Shown in pieces: positions 17,703-27,100 of a stretch of DNA of 64,000 bases; position 1 is the stretch's first letter; each line of letters opens with the position of its first letter. Origin of the DNA: Streptomyces sp. CB02366 (GTDB lineage: Bacteria; Actinomycetota; Actinomycetes; Streptomycetales; Streptomycetaceae); NCBI RefSeq assembly GCF_001905905.1, contig NZ_LIVT01000001.1, positions 310,001 through 374,000 of the forward strand. The letters run 5' to 3'. Position numbers and translations under genes: made by a program. The notes under the pieces are model-generated. The model did not search any database and was not told the origin of the DNA. It worked only from the letters and a program-made list of their open reading frames with translations.

Positions 17703-17957
17703 ATGGCGGGCACTGTGACGATGTACAGCACCACTTGGTGCGGCTACTGCCGTCGGCTGAAGAGCCAGATGGACCGCGAGGGCATCGCGTACAACGAGGT
17801 CAACATCGAGCACGACCCCGAGTCGGCCGCTTTCGTCGAGAAGGCGAATGGCGGAAACCAGACGGTTCCGACGCTGCTGATCGTGTCCCCCTCGGGCACC
17901 GAGTCGGTCATGACGAACCCGTCGCTGGCCCAGGTGAAGCAGGCGCTCGCCGCCTGA
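17703..17957 (+). CDS. mrx1: mycoredoxin (glutaredoxin-like thiol oxidoreductase)
   Basis: 84 residues from an ATG with AAGGAG upstream. The active site Cys13-Gly-Tyr-Cys16 sits in MYSTTWCGYCRRLK; a cis-proline TVP motif (about residues 55-57) follows. This is the small thioredoxin-fold mycoredoxin that reduces protein-mycothiol mixed disulfides in the cytosol of actinobacteria. The SigR promoter upstream fits its role in disulfide stress. The adjacency to uvrD2 and nudC is the same as in mycobacteria (Rv3198A). Confidence 0.93.
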   Translation: MAGTVTMYSTTWCGYCRRLKSQMDREGIAYNEVNIEHDPESAAFVEKANGGNQTVPTLLIVSPSGTESVMTNPSLAQVKQALAA

Positions 17958-17977
17958 TCCACCCGCCCCGCGACCTT

Positions 17978-18002
17978 CTGCCCCCGGCACCGCCGGGGGC
18001 AG
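17978..18002. terminator. hairpin terminator after mycoredoxin
   Basis: An 11-base perfect inverted repeat (CTGCCCCCGGC) with a 3-base loop lies between convergent mycoredoxin and nudC genes. Confidence 0.7.
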
Positions 18003-18098
18003 TCGTGCGTCCGGGGCCGGGGCCCGCCGCCGGCGCCCACTCGGCGGCGGGGGCGTGCTCACGCCCAGGGGACCGCCTCCACGCCGGGAGCGCCGCGG

Positions 18099-19055
18099 TC
18101 AGCCGGTGCGCTTCACACTGCCGGGCCTCGGGAGCGGCTTGCCGTACCAGAGCTCGATCAGGCGCGCCGCGATCGAGATGCCGAACGGGGGCATGACCTC
18201 GCCGGACTCGAAGGCGGCGGTCAGGTCCTCGCGGGAGAACCAGCGGGCCTCCTCGATCTCCTCGCCGTCGACCTGGATGTCGAAGGAGGTCGCCCGCGCC
18301 ATGAAGCCGAGCATCAGACTGGAGGGGAACGGCCACGGCTGGCTGGCGATGTACTCCACCTCGCCGACCGTGATCCCCGCCTCCTCGTAGACCTCCCGGG
18401 CCACGGACTGCTCGATCGACTCCCCCGGCTCGACGAACCCGGCGAGCGTGGAGAAGCGTCCCTCCGGCCAGTGCACCTGGCGGCCCAGCAGGGCCCGGTC
18501 CCGGTCGTCGGTGACCAGCATGATGACCGCCGGGTCGGTACGGGGGTAGTGCTCGGCCCCGCACGCCGGGCAGCGGCGGATGTGACCGGCCGCCGCGATG
18601 ACCGTGCGCTCGCCGCAGCGGGAGCAGAAGCGGTGCAGGCGCTGCCAGTTCTCCAGGGCGACGGCGTGCACCATGAGCCCCGCGTCGCGGGGGCCGAGCA
18701 GGAGGCCCGCCTCGCGCAGTCCGGCCGGCCGGGCCGACTGGTCCATGCGGCCGGGCAGCGCGTCCTTCTGGAGGGCGAAGTAGCTGACGCCCGTCTCGTC
18801 GGTGCCGAGGAAGTACCGGTGGGTCTCGGTGACCGGGGCCTCGAAGGCCGGGGTCATGACGATCTCGGTGCCCCCGTCGGGGGTGTCGTCGATCAGCACC
18901 TGGCCGCCGGAGACGACGAAGACGCGGGTCGTCGGGTGGCTCCACGCCACGGACAGCCACGCCTCGTCGAGGCGGTGGTGGGCCGCGCGGTCGATGCCGC
19001 TCGGCGCGGTGAGGCCGATCGGGCGGTCTGCGGTGGCGTTGTCGAAGGTGCTCAC
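18099..19055 (-). CDS. nudC: NADH pyrophosphatase / NAD-RNA decapping Nudix enzyme NudC
   Basis: 318 residues from an ATG at 19055. A zinc ribbon CSRCG and CPACG sits around residues 140-165. The Nudix box GFVEPGESIEQSVAREVYEE is complete, followed by the NudC-specific SQPWPFPSSLM motif that binds the NAD ring. The enzyme hydrolyses NAD(H) to NMN and AMP and can remove NAD caps from RNA. It starts 66 bases after the stop of the dipeptidase gene on the same strand. Confidence 0.94.
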   Translation of the reverse strand: MSTFDNATADRPIGLTAPSGIDRAAHHRLDEAWLSVAWSHPTTRVFVVSGGQVLIDDTPDGGTEIVMTPAFEAPVTETHRYFLGTDETGVSYFALQKDALPGRMDQSARPAGLREAGLLLGPRDAGLMVHAVALENWQRLHRFCSRCGERTVIAAAGHIRRCPACGAEHYPRTDPAVIMLVTDDRDRALLGRQVHWPEGRFSTLAGFVEPGESIEQSVAREVYEEAGITVGEVEYIASQPWPFPSSLMLGFMARATSFDIQVDGEEIEEARWFSREDLTAAFESGEVMPPFGISIAARLIELWYGKPLPRPGSVKRTG

Positions 19056-19120
19056 AGGTGCTTCCTACTCCCCCTGGGTGGATCGGGTGTGCACAGATAC
19101 GTGGAGGGTGTGCGGAGGAC

Positions 19121-20515
19121 TCAGCTCAGTGCGGCGGCCAGCTCGCCCCAGAGGTACGCGGTCGTCTCCACGCCCTTGAGCAGGAGGTCCAGCTCGACCT
19201 TCTCGTCGGGGGCGTGCCAGCCGTCGGAGGGCACGGAGATGCCGAGGAAGAGGACGGGGGCGCCGAGCACGTCCCGGAGGTCGGCGGCGGGGCCCGAGCC
19301 TCCTTCGCGGGTGAAGAGGACCTTCCGGCCGAAGGCGCGGCCCATCGCGCGGGCCACGGCCTGGAGGGCGGGGTGGTCCAGCGGGGTCAGGCAGGGGCGG
19401 GTGGCGGGCTGGAAGGCGATGGTGTGCCGGACGCCCGCCGGGACGCGGGAGGCGACCCAGGCGGTGACCGCCTCCTGGACGCGGTCGGGGTCCTGGCCGT
19501 CGACCAGCCGGAAGCTGATCTTCACCAGGGCGGAGGAGGGGATGATCGTCTTGCTCCCGGCGCCCTGGTAGCCGCCGCCGATGCCGTTGACCTCGGCGGT
19601 GGGACGGGCCCAGACGCGCTCCAGCGTGGAGTATCCGGCCTCGCCGGACGCGGCGCCCGACTTGGCGGTGCGCAGCCAGGTCGCCTCGTCGAAGGGCAGC
19701 TCGGCGAAGAGGGCCCGTTCGGTGGCGGTGAGGTCGGTGACCCCGTCGTAGAAGCCCGGGATCGCGACGCGGCCGTCCTCGTGGTGGAGGGCGGCGACCA
19801 GCCGGGCGATCTCGGTGGCGGGGTTGGGGACGGCTCCGCCGAACGATCCGGAGTGGATGTCCTGGGCCGGTCCGAACAGCTGGATCTCGCACTCCGCGAG
19901 ACCGCGCATGCCGGTGCAGACGGTCGGGGTGTCCTCGTCCCACATGCCGGTGTCGGAGACGATCACCGCGTCGGCGGCGAGCCGGTCCGCGTGCTGCTCG
20001 GCCAGGGCGCGGAAGTGCGGGGAGCCCGACTCCTCCTCGCCCTCGATCAGCAGTTTGAGGGTGACGGCGGGGGCGGTGCGGCCGGTCGCCGCGAGGTGGG
20101 CGCGGACCCCGAGCGTGTGGAAGAAGACCTGGCCCTTGTCGTCGGCCGCGCCGCGTCCGTACATCCGGCCGTCGCGGACCACCGGCTCGAACGGTTCGGT
20201 CGCCCAGCCGTCCTCGCGGGCGGCGGGCTGCACGTCGTGGTGGCCGTAGACCAGGACGGTCGGGGCGCCGGGGTCCTCACTGGGCCACTCGGCGAAGACC
20301 GCCGGGGCGCCGGGCGTCTCCCAGATCTCGGTGACCGGGAAGCCGGTCTCCTGGAGCTTGGCGCTCAGCCACTCGGCGCTGCGCCGTACGTCCTCGGCGT
20401 GCTCCGGCTGCGCGGAGACCGACGGGATGCGCAGCCACTCCGCGAGGTCGCCGAGGAAGGCCGCGCGGTGCTGTTCGGTGTACGTGCGGACGGCGCTGTC
20501 CGGGGTCTCGCTCAT
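19121..20515 (-). CDS. M20 family dipeptidase
   Basis: 464 residues from an ATG at 20515. Metal ligands are visible in VLVYGHHDVQP, GRGAADDKGQ, the catalytic pair LIEGEEESGS and a late CLTPLDHPA region. A dimerisation lid lies in the middle (SGSFGGAVPNP). It is a cytosolic zinc or manganese dipeptidase acting on dipeptides or related amides; the exact substrate is not known. It is 10 bases downstream of adnB, so it is probably in the same transcript. Confidence 0.92.
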   Translation of the reverse strand: MSETPDSAVRTYTEQHRAAFLGDLAEWLRIPSVSAQPEHAEDVRRSAEWLSAKLQETGFPVTEIWETPGAPAVFAEWPSEDPGAPTVLVYGHHDVQPAAREDGWATEPFEPVVRDGRMYGRGAADDKGQVFFHTLGVRAHLAATGRTAPAVTLKLLIEGEEESGSPHFRALAEQHADRLAADAVIVSDTGMWDEDTPTVCTGMRGLAECEIQLFGPAQDIHSGSFGGAVPNPATEIARLVAALHHEDGRVAIPGFYDGVTDLTATERALFAELPFDEATWLRTAKSGAASGEAGYSTLERVWARPTAEVNGIGGGYQGAGSKTIIPSSALVKISFRLVDGQDPDRVQEAVTAWVASRVPAGVRHTIAFQPATRPCLTPLDHPALQAVARAMGRAFGRKVLFTREGGSGPAADLRDVLGAPVLFLGISVPSDGWHAPDEKVELDLLLKGVETTAYLWGELAAALS

Positions 20516-20525
20516 GCTCCTGAGC

Positions 20526-23500
20526 CTAACCGTCCTCGGGGGCCGGCTCGTCCAGCAGGATGCGCTCCAGCTCGGCCCGGCCGGGCAGCCCGCGCGGCTG
20601 CACGGTCTCCCCGGTGCGTACGTAGAGGAAGGTGGCGGTGACCGCGTCCAGCGGCAGGTCGTGCAGTTCGGCCCAGGCCAGCCGGTAGACGGCGAGCTGG
20701 AGCGGGTCGGCGGTGCGGTGCCGGGTGGTCTTCCAGTCGACGATCTCGTAGCGGTCGCCCGTGCGGTAGACGGCGTCGATCCGGCCCCGGATCACGCGGC
20801 CCGCCAGGGTGATCTGGAACGGGGTCTCCACCCGGTACGGCGTGCGGCGGGCGTACGCCGTGCGCTCGAACGCCTCCTTCAGCTCGGCGAGGTCGCGTTC
20901 GTCGGCGATCTCCGCGTCGCTCCCGTCGCCTCCGGGCAGCTCGTCGGGGCCGAGCATGGGCAGGGGCAGCTCCTCGTACCGGGACTCCACCCAGGCGTGG
21001 AACCGGGTGCCCCGGCGGGCGGCGGGCTGCGGCGGGCGGGGCATCGGCCGGGCCAGTTCCCGGGCGAAGGCGTCGGGGTCCTCGGCCAGCCGCAGCAGCT
21101 GGGTGGCGGAGAGGGAGGCGGGGACGACGACCTCGCGCACGGTGGCGCGGCCCCGGCGCAGCTCTCCGGCCAGGGACTCCAGGTCCCGGTCCCAGGAGGC
21201 GAGGGTGCGCGCCTCCTCGGGGGTGAGCCGGTCGGCGGGCTCCTCCTGCGGGTGCCGGGCGGCGGGGATGCGGAGGGCGGGGGGCGGCTCCGGTGGGGCC
21301 GGGCGGCGTTCGCGGCCCAAGGCCGTTTCGGGGCCCGAGGCCGTTTCCGGGCGGCCGGGAGGGGCCGGGGCGGCCTCCGGCACGCCCGGGGGCCGCTCGG
21401 TGGGGAGCGCCTCCCAGTCCCAGCCCGCTTCGTCCCCCTCGTACGCCTCGTACTCCTCGGGCGGTACGCCGCCGAACGCCTCCTCGTCGGGCGGCGGGCC
21501 GGCCTCGTCCATCGGCTCGTCGCCGGACCCGGGTCCGTACGGCGGCCCGCCGGGGCCGTCCCCCGGCGGCGGCTCCTCCCCCTGGACGGCCATCCGCTCC
21601 AGGTGGGCCAGGACCGTGTCGCGGGCTGCGCGGCGGCGGGCGAGGGCGTCGGCGTCGAGCGGGAGCGGCCAGGCGAGGTCGGCGTCGCGCTCCGCCAGGG
21701 CCGGGTTCTCCTCGTCCTCGGCGGGCTGGTCCGCCCATGCCTCGATCTCGCCGTACCCCGCCGCGCAGTGCTCGTACAGCGCCTCCAGGAAGGCGGACGG
21801 GCCGCGCGTCCGCTTCTGGGAGGGGCCCCACCAGTGGCCGGAGCCGAGGAGCAGCGAGCGGGGGCGGGTGAAGGCGACGTAGCCGAGGCGCAACTCCTCC
21901 GTGTGCTGGTGCTCCTTCATCTCCGCCTTGAACGCCTTGATCCCCCCGGCGTCGTAGGCGTCCAGGGCCGGGAGCGTCGCCGCGTCGCCGCGCAGGGCGT
22001 GCGGGAGCACCTTGGCCTGGGCGGTCCAGGCGTCCCGGGACTGGCCGCTGGGGAACTGGCCGGCGACCAGCCCGGGCACGGCGACGACGTCCCACTCCAG
22101 CCCCTTGGACTTGTGGGCGGTGAGCACCTTGACGGTGTTCTCGCCGCCGGGCAGCGCGTTGTCGAGGCCCTTCTCGTACTGCGCGGCGGTCCGCAGGAAG
22201 CCGAGGAAGGCGAGCAGCGACGCCTCCCCGTCCAGGGCGGCGAACCGGGCGGCGATGTCCAGGAAGTTGGCGAGGGTCTCGCGGCGGCGGGCGGCCAGCG
22301 CCTGCGGGGAGGCGGACAGTTCGACCTCCAGGCCGGTGGTGGCCAGGACCCGGTGCAGGACGTCCATCAGGGGGTCGGCGAGCGAGCGGCGCAGGTCGCG
22401 CAACTCCCGGGCGAGGCGGGCGAAGCGGACCCGGGCCTCGGCGGAGAACGGCAGTCCGTCGTCGGCGGCCTCCCCCGCGGTCAGGAACGTGTCCAGGGCG
22501 TCCGCGAGCGATATCACCTCGGCCGGGTCCGTCCCCTCGACCGCGTCCGCGAGCCGCTGGTCCGCGTCGGCGTCGTCCGTCCGGCCGGACCGGTGCACCA
22601 GGAGGCGGGCGCGGCGGCCGAGGAGGGCGAGGTCGCGGGGGCCGATGCGCCAGCGGGGCCCGGTGAGGAGGCGGACCAGGGAGGCGTTGGCCCCGGGGTC
22701 CTGGAGGACCTCGCAGACGGCGACCAGGTCCGCGACCTCGGGCAGGTGCAGCAGCCCGGCGAGGCCGACGACCTCGACCGGGACGTCCCGGGCGACCAGA
22801 GCCGCCTGGATCTCGGGGAAGTCCCCGGCGGTGCGGCACAGCACGGCGATCTCACCGGGCGGGGTGCCGGTGCGCACCAGGTGGGCGAGGGAGTCCGCGA
22901 GCCAGTCGATCTCCTCGGTGTGGGTGGTCAGCAGGGCGCAGCGGACGAGGCCGTCGCGCTCGGCGCCGGGCGCGGGGCGCAGCGCCTCGACGCCCTCGTG
23001 CATCGCGCGCAGCGGTTCGGCGAGGCCGTTGGCGAGCTGGAGGAGGCGTCCGCCGCTGCGCCGGTTCTCGCTGAGGCTGTAGCGGGTGGCGGGGGCGCCG
23101 TCGGCGTGCGGGAAGTGCTCGGGGAAGTCGTCGAGGTTGGCGACGGACGCGCCGCGCCAGCCGTAGATCGCCTGGCAGGGGTCGCCCACGGCGGTCACCG
23201 CGTGGCCGGCGGGCCCGGCCGCCCCCGGCTCCGTACCGCTGCCGAACAGCGCCGAGAGCAGCAGCCGCTGGGCGACCGAGGTGTCCTGGTACTCGTCGAG
23301 GAGGACCACGCGGAACTCGTCCCGCAGAATCGCCCCGACCTCGGGCCGGGTCAGCGCCAGCTCGGCGGAGAGGGCGATCTGGTCGCCGAAGTCCAGGAGG
23401 TCGCGGGCGCGTTTGGCGGCCCGGTAGCGCTCGGTGAGGGCGAGGAGGGAGCGGCGGGCCTCGGCGGTCTCGGGGATCTTGCGCAGGTCGGCGTTGCTGA

Positions 23501-24137
23501 GCTTCGCGTTCTCCAGGGCGCGCAGCAGCTCGGTGTCGTACGTGTGCAGGGCCCCGGGGCGTACGAGGTGTTCGGACAGCTCCGCGTCGAGCGCCAGGAG
23601 GTCGCTGACCAGGGTGGGGAAGGACCGGGTGAGCGCCGGGTACGGGCCGGGGGCCGTGCGCAGCACCTTGGCCGCCAGCTGGTAGCGGGTGGCGTCGGCC
23701 AGCAGGCGGGTGGACGGCTCCAGGCCGATGCGCAGGCCGTACTCGGTGAGGAGGCGGCCGGCGAAGGCGTGGTACGTGGAGATGGTGGGTTCGCCCGGGG
23801 GGTTGTCCGGGTCGATGACGTCGGGATCGGTGACGCCGGCCGCGATCAGCGCCCTGCGGACGCGTTCGGCCAGCTCGCCCGCGGCCTTGTTGGTGAAGGT
23901 GAGGCCGAGGACCTGCTCGGGGGCGACCTGCCCGGTGCCCACCAGCCAGACCACGCGGGCGGCCATCACCGTGGTCTTGCCTGACCCGGCTCCGGCCACG
24001 ATCACCTGCGGGGCGGGCGGCGCGGTGATGCAGGCCGTCTGCTCAGGGGTGAAGGGGATCCCGAGGAGCTCCTTGAGCTGCTCGGGATCGGTGAGGCGCG
24101 GGGACACCCGGACAACGGTAGCCGGGCCCGCCGACAT
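20526..24137 (-). CDS. adnB: AdnB-like ATP-dependent helicase-nuclease subunit
   Basis: 1203 residues from an ATG at 24137; an in-frame GTG at 24107 is an alternative. The UvrD-type motor has AGAGSGKTTVMAARV (residue about 50), LTFTNKAAGELAERV, LLDEYQDTS, GDPCQAIYGWRG and VLTAHKSKGLEWD. A Pro/Gly/Asp-rich linker (about residues 860-980) leads to a RecB-type nuclease domain: GRIDAVY, DWKT, then QLAVY. It forms, with AdnA, the actinobacterial motor-nuclease that resects double-strand breaks in place of RecBCD or AddAB. It follows adnA by 50 bases in the same direction. Confidence 0.9.
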   Translation of the reverse strand: MSAGPATVVRVSPRLTDPEQLKELLGIPFTPEQTACITAPPAPQVIVAGAGSGKTTVMAARVVWLVGTGQVAPEQVLGLTFTNKAAGELAERVRRALIAAGVTDPDVIDPDNPPGEPTISTYHAFAGRLLTEYGLRIGLEPSTRLLADATRYQLAAKVLRTAPGPYPALTRSFPTLVSDLLALDAELSEHLVRPGALHTYDTELLRALENAKLSNADLRKIPETAEARRSLLALTERYRAAKRARDLLDFGDQIALSAELALTRPEVGAILRDEFRVVLLDEYQDTSVAQRLLLSALFGSGTEPGAAGPAGHAVTAVGDPCQAIYGWRGASVANLDDFPEHFPHADGAPATRYSLSENRRSGGRLLQLANGLAEPLRAMHEGVEALRPAPGAERDGLVRCALLTTHTEEIDWLADSLAHLVRTGTPPGEIAVLCRTAGDFPEIQAALVARDVPVEVVGLAGLLHLPEVADLVAVCEVLQDPGANASLVRLLTGPRWRIGPRDLALLGRRARLLVHRSGRTDDADADQRLADAVEGTDPAEVISLADALDTFLTAGEAADDGLPFSAEARVRFARLARELRDLRRSLADPLMDVLHRVLATTGLEVELSASPQALAARRRETLANFLDIAARFAALDGEASLLAFLGFLRTAAQYEKGLDNALPGGENTVKVLTAHKSKGLEWDVVAVPGLVAGQFPSGQSRDAWTAQAKVLPHALRGDAATLPALDAYDAGGIKAFKAEMKEHQHTEELRLGYVAFTRPRSLLLGSGHWWGPSQKRTRGPSAFLEALYEHCAAGYGEIEAWADQPAEDEENPALAERDADLAWPLPLDADALARRRAARDTVLAHLERMAVQGEEPPPGDGPGGPPYGPGSGDEPMDEAGPPPDEEAFGGVPPEEYEAYEGDEAGWDWEALPTERPPGVPEAAPAPPGRPETASGPETALGRERRPAPPEPPPALRIPAARHPQEEPADRLTPEEARTLASWDRDLESLAGELRRGRATVREVVVPASLSATQLLRLAEDPDAFARELARPMPRPPQPAARRGTRFHAWVESRYEELPLPMLGPDELPGGDGSDAEIADERDLAELKEAFERTAYARRTPYRVETPFQITLAGRVIRGRIDAVYRTGDRYEIVDWKTTRHRTADPLQLAVYRLAWAELHDLPLDAVTATFLYVRTGETVQPRGLPGRAELERILLDEPAPEDG

Positions 24138-24187
24138 CCCGGACCGGCGTCCGCGCTCCGGGGGCGGGGCGGGCGCGGCAGCCGGCG

Positions 24188-27100
24188 CTACTCCACCACC
24201 TGCCGGCCCTCCGGCTGCGCGCTGCACGAGGCGCGGAAGGCGCAGTGGGCGCAGTGGGCGCCGGCGGTGGGCGTGAACCGTTCGTCCAGGACCTTCCCGG
24301 CGGCGGTGGCGAGCAGGCCGGAGACCCATTCCCCGGACAGCGGTTCCTGGGCCTGGACCTTGGGGAAGGCCTCGCCGCCCTCCTTCTTGGGGGCCGGCTG
24401 GCGGAGCTGGACCAGTTCGGCGCCGCCGGGTTCGGGGCGCCGGCCGTCGAAGACCTCGTCGACGGCGCCCTCGCGGACGGCGAGCTGGTAGACGGCGAGC
24501 TGGGGGTGGGCGGCGACCTCGTCCTTGGTGGGAGCGCCCTTGCCGGTCTTGAAGTCGACGACGTACGCCCGGCCTTCGGCGTCCTGCTCGACCCGGTCCA
24601 TCGAGCCCCGGATGCGGACGGCGTACTCGCCCGCCTCCAGGGTCACGTCGAAGTCGTGCTCGCTCGCGGCGGGCGTCCGGCCGCCCCGGTCCAGGACGTG
24701 CCAGTGCAGGAAGCGCTCCAGGGCGGCGCGGGCCTGGTCCTTCTCCTGTTCGGACTTCCAGGGGGCGTCGAAGACGAGGCCGTTCCAGACGGACTCCAGG
24801 CGCTCCATGAGGACGTCCAGGTCGGCGGGGGTCCGGCCGGACGCGACCTCGTCGGCGAGGACGTGGACGACGTTGCCGAACCCCTGAGCGGCGGTGGCCG
24901 GGGCGTCGGCCTTCACCTCGCGGCCCAGGAACCACTGGAGGGCGCAGGTGTTGGCGAGCTGGTCCAGGGCGCTGCCGGAGAGGGTGACGGGCTGGTCGCG
25001 GTCGCGCAGCGGGACGGCGGACCGGGTCGGTTCCTCCAGGCCCCACCAGCGGTACGGGTGGGCGGCGGGGACCAGGGGCTGCCCCTCGTCGTCGGTGAGC
25101 GCGGCGAGCCGGGCCAGGCGCCGGGCGGCGGCCTCGCGCAGCGCGTCGGAGGCGCCCGGGTCGACGGTGGTGGCGCGCAGCTCCGCGACGAGCGCGGCGA
25201 CCGCGAGGGGGCGGCGCGGGCGGCCGGTGACGTCGCGGGGTTCGACGCCCAGCTCGGTGAGGAAGCGGGAGGGCTGGTCGCCGTCGTCGGCGGGGGCCTT
25301 CACGGCGGTGACGACCAGGCGGTCGCGGGCGCGGGTGGCGGCGACGTAGAAGAGGCGGCGCTCCTCGGCGAGGAGGGCGCCGGGGGTGAGGGGTTCGGCG
25401 AGGCCGTCGCGGCCGATCCGGTCCGCCTCCAGGAGGGAGCCCCGGCGGCGCAGGTCGGGCCAGACGCCTTCCTGCACCCCGGCGACGACGACGAGCCGCC
25501 ACTCCAGGCCCTTGGAGCGGTGGGCGGTCATCAGGCGTACGGCGTCGGGGCGGGCGGTCCGCCGGGAGAGGGTGTCGGCGGCGATGTCCTGGGCGTCGAC
25601 CTCCTCCAGGAAGTTGAGGGCCCCGCGCCCCCCGGTGCGCTCCTCGGCGCGGGCGGCCGTGTCGAACAGGGCGCACACCGCGTCGAGGTCGCGGTCGGCG
25701 TTGCGCCCGCCCGCGCCGCCGCGCAGCGCGGCCCGCTCCAGCCGGCCGGGCCAGGGGGTGCCGTTCCACAGGGTCCACAGCGCCTCCTCGGCGGTGCCGC
25801 CGCCTTCGAGGAGTTCGCGGGCCTTGCGCAGGAGCGTGCCGAGGCGTTGCGCTCCGCGGGCGTACGCCGGGTCGTGGGTGACGAGGCGTTCGGGCTCGGC
25901 CAGGGCGCGGGCCAGCAGGACGTCGGAGGGGGCGGGAACCCGGACTCCGGCGGCGCGCTCCTCGTCGCGCAGCGCCCGGCCGAGGCGGCGCAGGTCGGCG
26001 GCGTCCATGGAGCCGAGCGGGGAGGTGAGGAGGGTGAGGGCGGTCTCGGTGTCGAGCCAGGAAAGGGCGGCGGACCGGCCTCGATCGTCGTCCTGCCCCG
26101 CCCCATCGGCCCCGGGAGCCGCCTCCGCGGTTCCCGGTCCCGTTCCCTCGGTCTCCGGCGCCGTCCGGTCTTCCCGTTCGGCCTCCGGCTCCGTCCCGCC
26201 TTCCGGTCCGGCCTCCACCGCCGTCCCGTCTTCCCGTTCTGCTTCCCGTTCCGCTTCGCGGGCCGGTTCGGCGGCTTCCGCCTCCGGGGCCGGTCCTGCG
26301 GGGTCGGCCGGTCCCGGCCCGGCGGCCTCACCCTGTTCCGGACCGTACGGCTTCCCCGGGCCCGGCGTCTCGGCGCGGGCGGTGTGCAGGGCCGCCTCGG
26401 CCACCGCCCGCAGCGCCGTCAACAGCGGGGCGACGGCCGGTTCGTGGCGCAGCGCCACGTCGTCGCCGTCGACCTCCAGCGGGACCCCGGCGGAGACGAG
26501 GGCGCGGCGGACGGCGGGCAGCGAGCGGCCTCCGGCCCTTACCAGTACGGCCATCTCCTGCCAGGGCACCCCCTCCTCCAGGTGGGCGCGGCGCAACAGG
26601 TCCGCGATGTTCTCCAGCTCCGTGGAGGCGGTCGGATAGGTGTACGTCTCGACCCGGCCGCCCTCCCGGACCGCGACCGGTTCACGGTGGGCGCGGACCG
26701 TGTCGGCGGGCAGCCGGGTCAACGGCATCCGGCGGGTGAGCAGCCGGGTCGCGGCGAGCAGCCCGGCCCCGGAGCGGCGCGCGGTGGTGAGGACGCCCAC
26801 GGGGGCGGGGGCCCCGTCCGCCCGCCGGAAAGCGTCCGGGAAGTCGAGGATGCCGTTCACGTCGGCCCCCCGGAAGGTGTAGATCGACTGGTCGGGGTCG
26901 CCGAAGGCGATCAGCGTCCGCCCACCGCACACGCCCCCGCCGCGCCCCCGGCCTCCGGCCGGCGTACCCCCTTCGCTCCCCCGGTCTCCGTCCGCCGTGT
27001 CCTCCGCGCTCCCCCGGCCTGCGGCCGGCACGCCCTCGCGCCCCCGGTCCACGGCGGGCGCGCCCCTTCCACGCCCCCGGTTGCCCGCCAGCGCGTGCAG

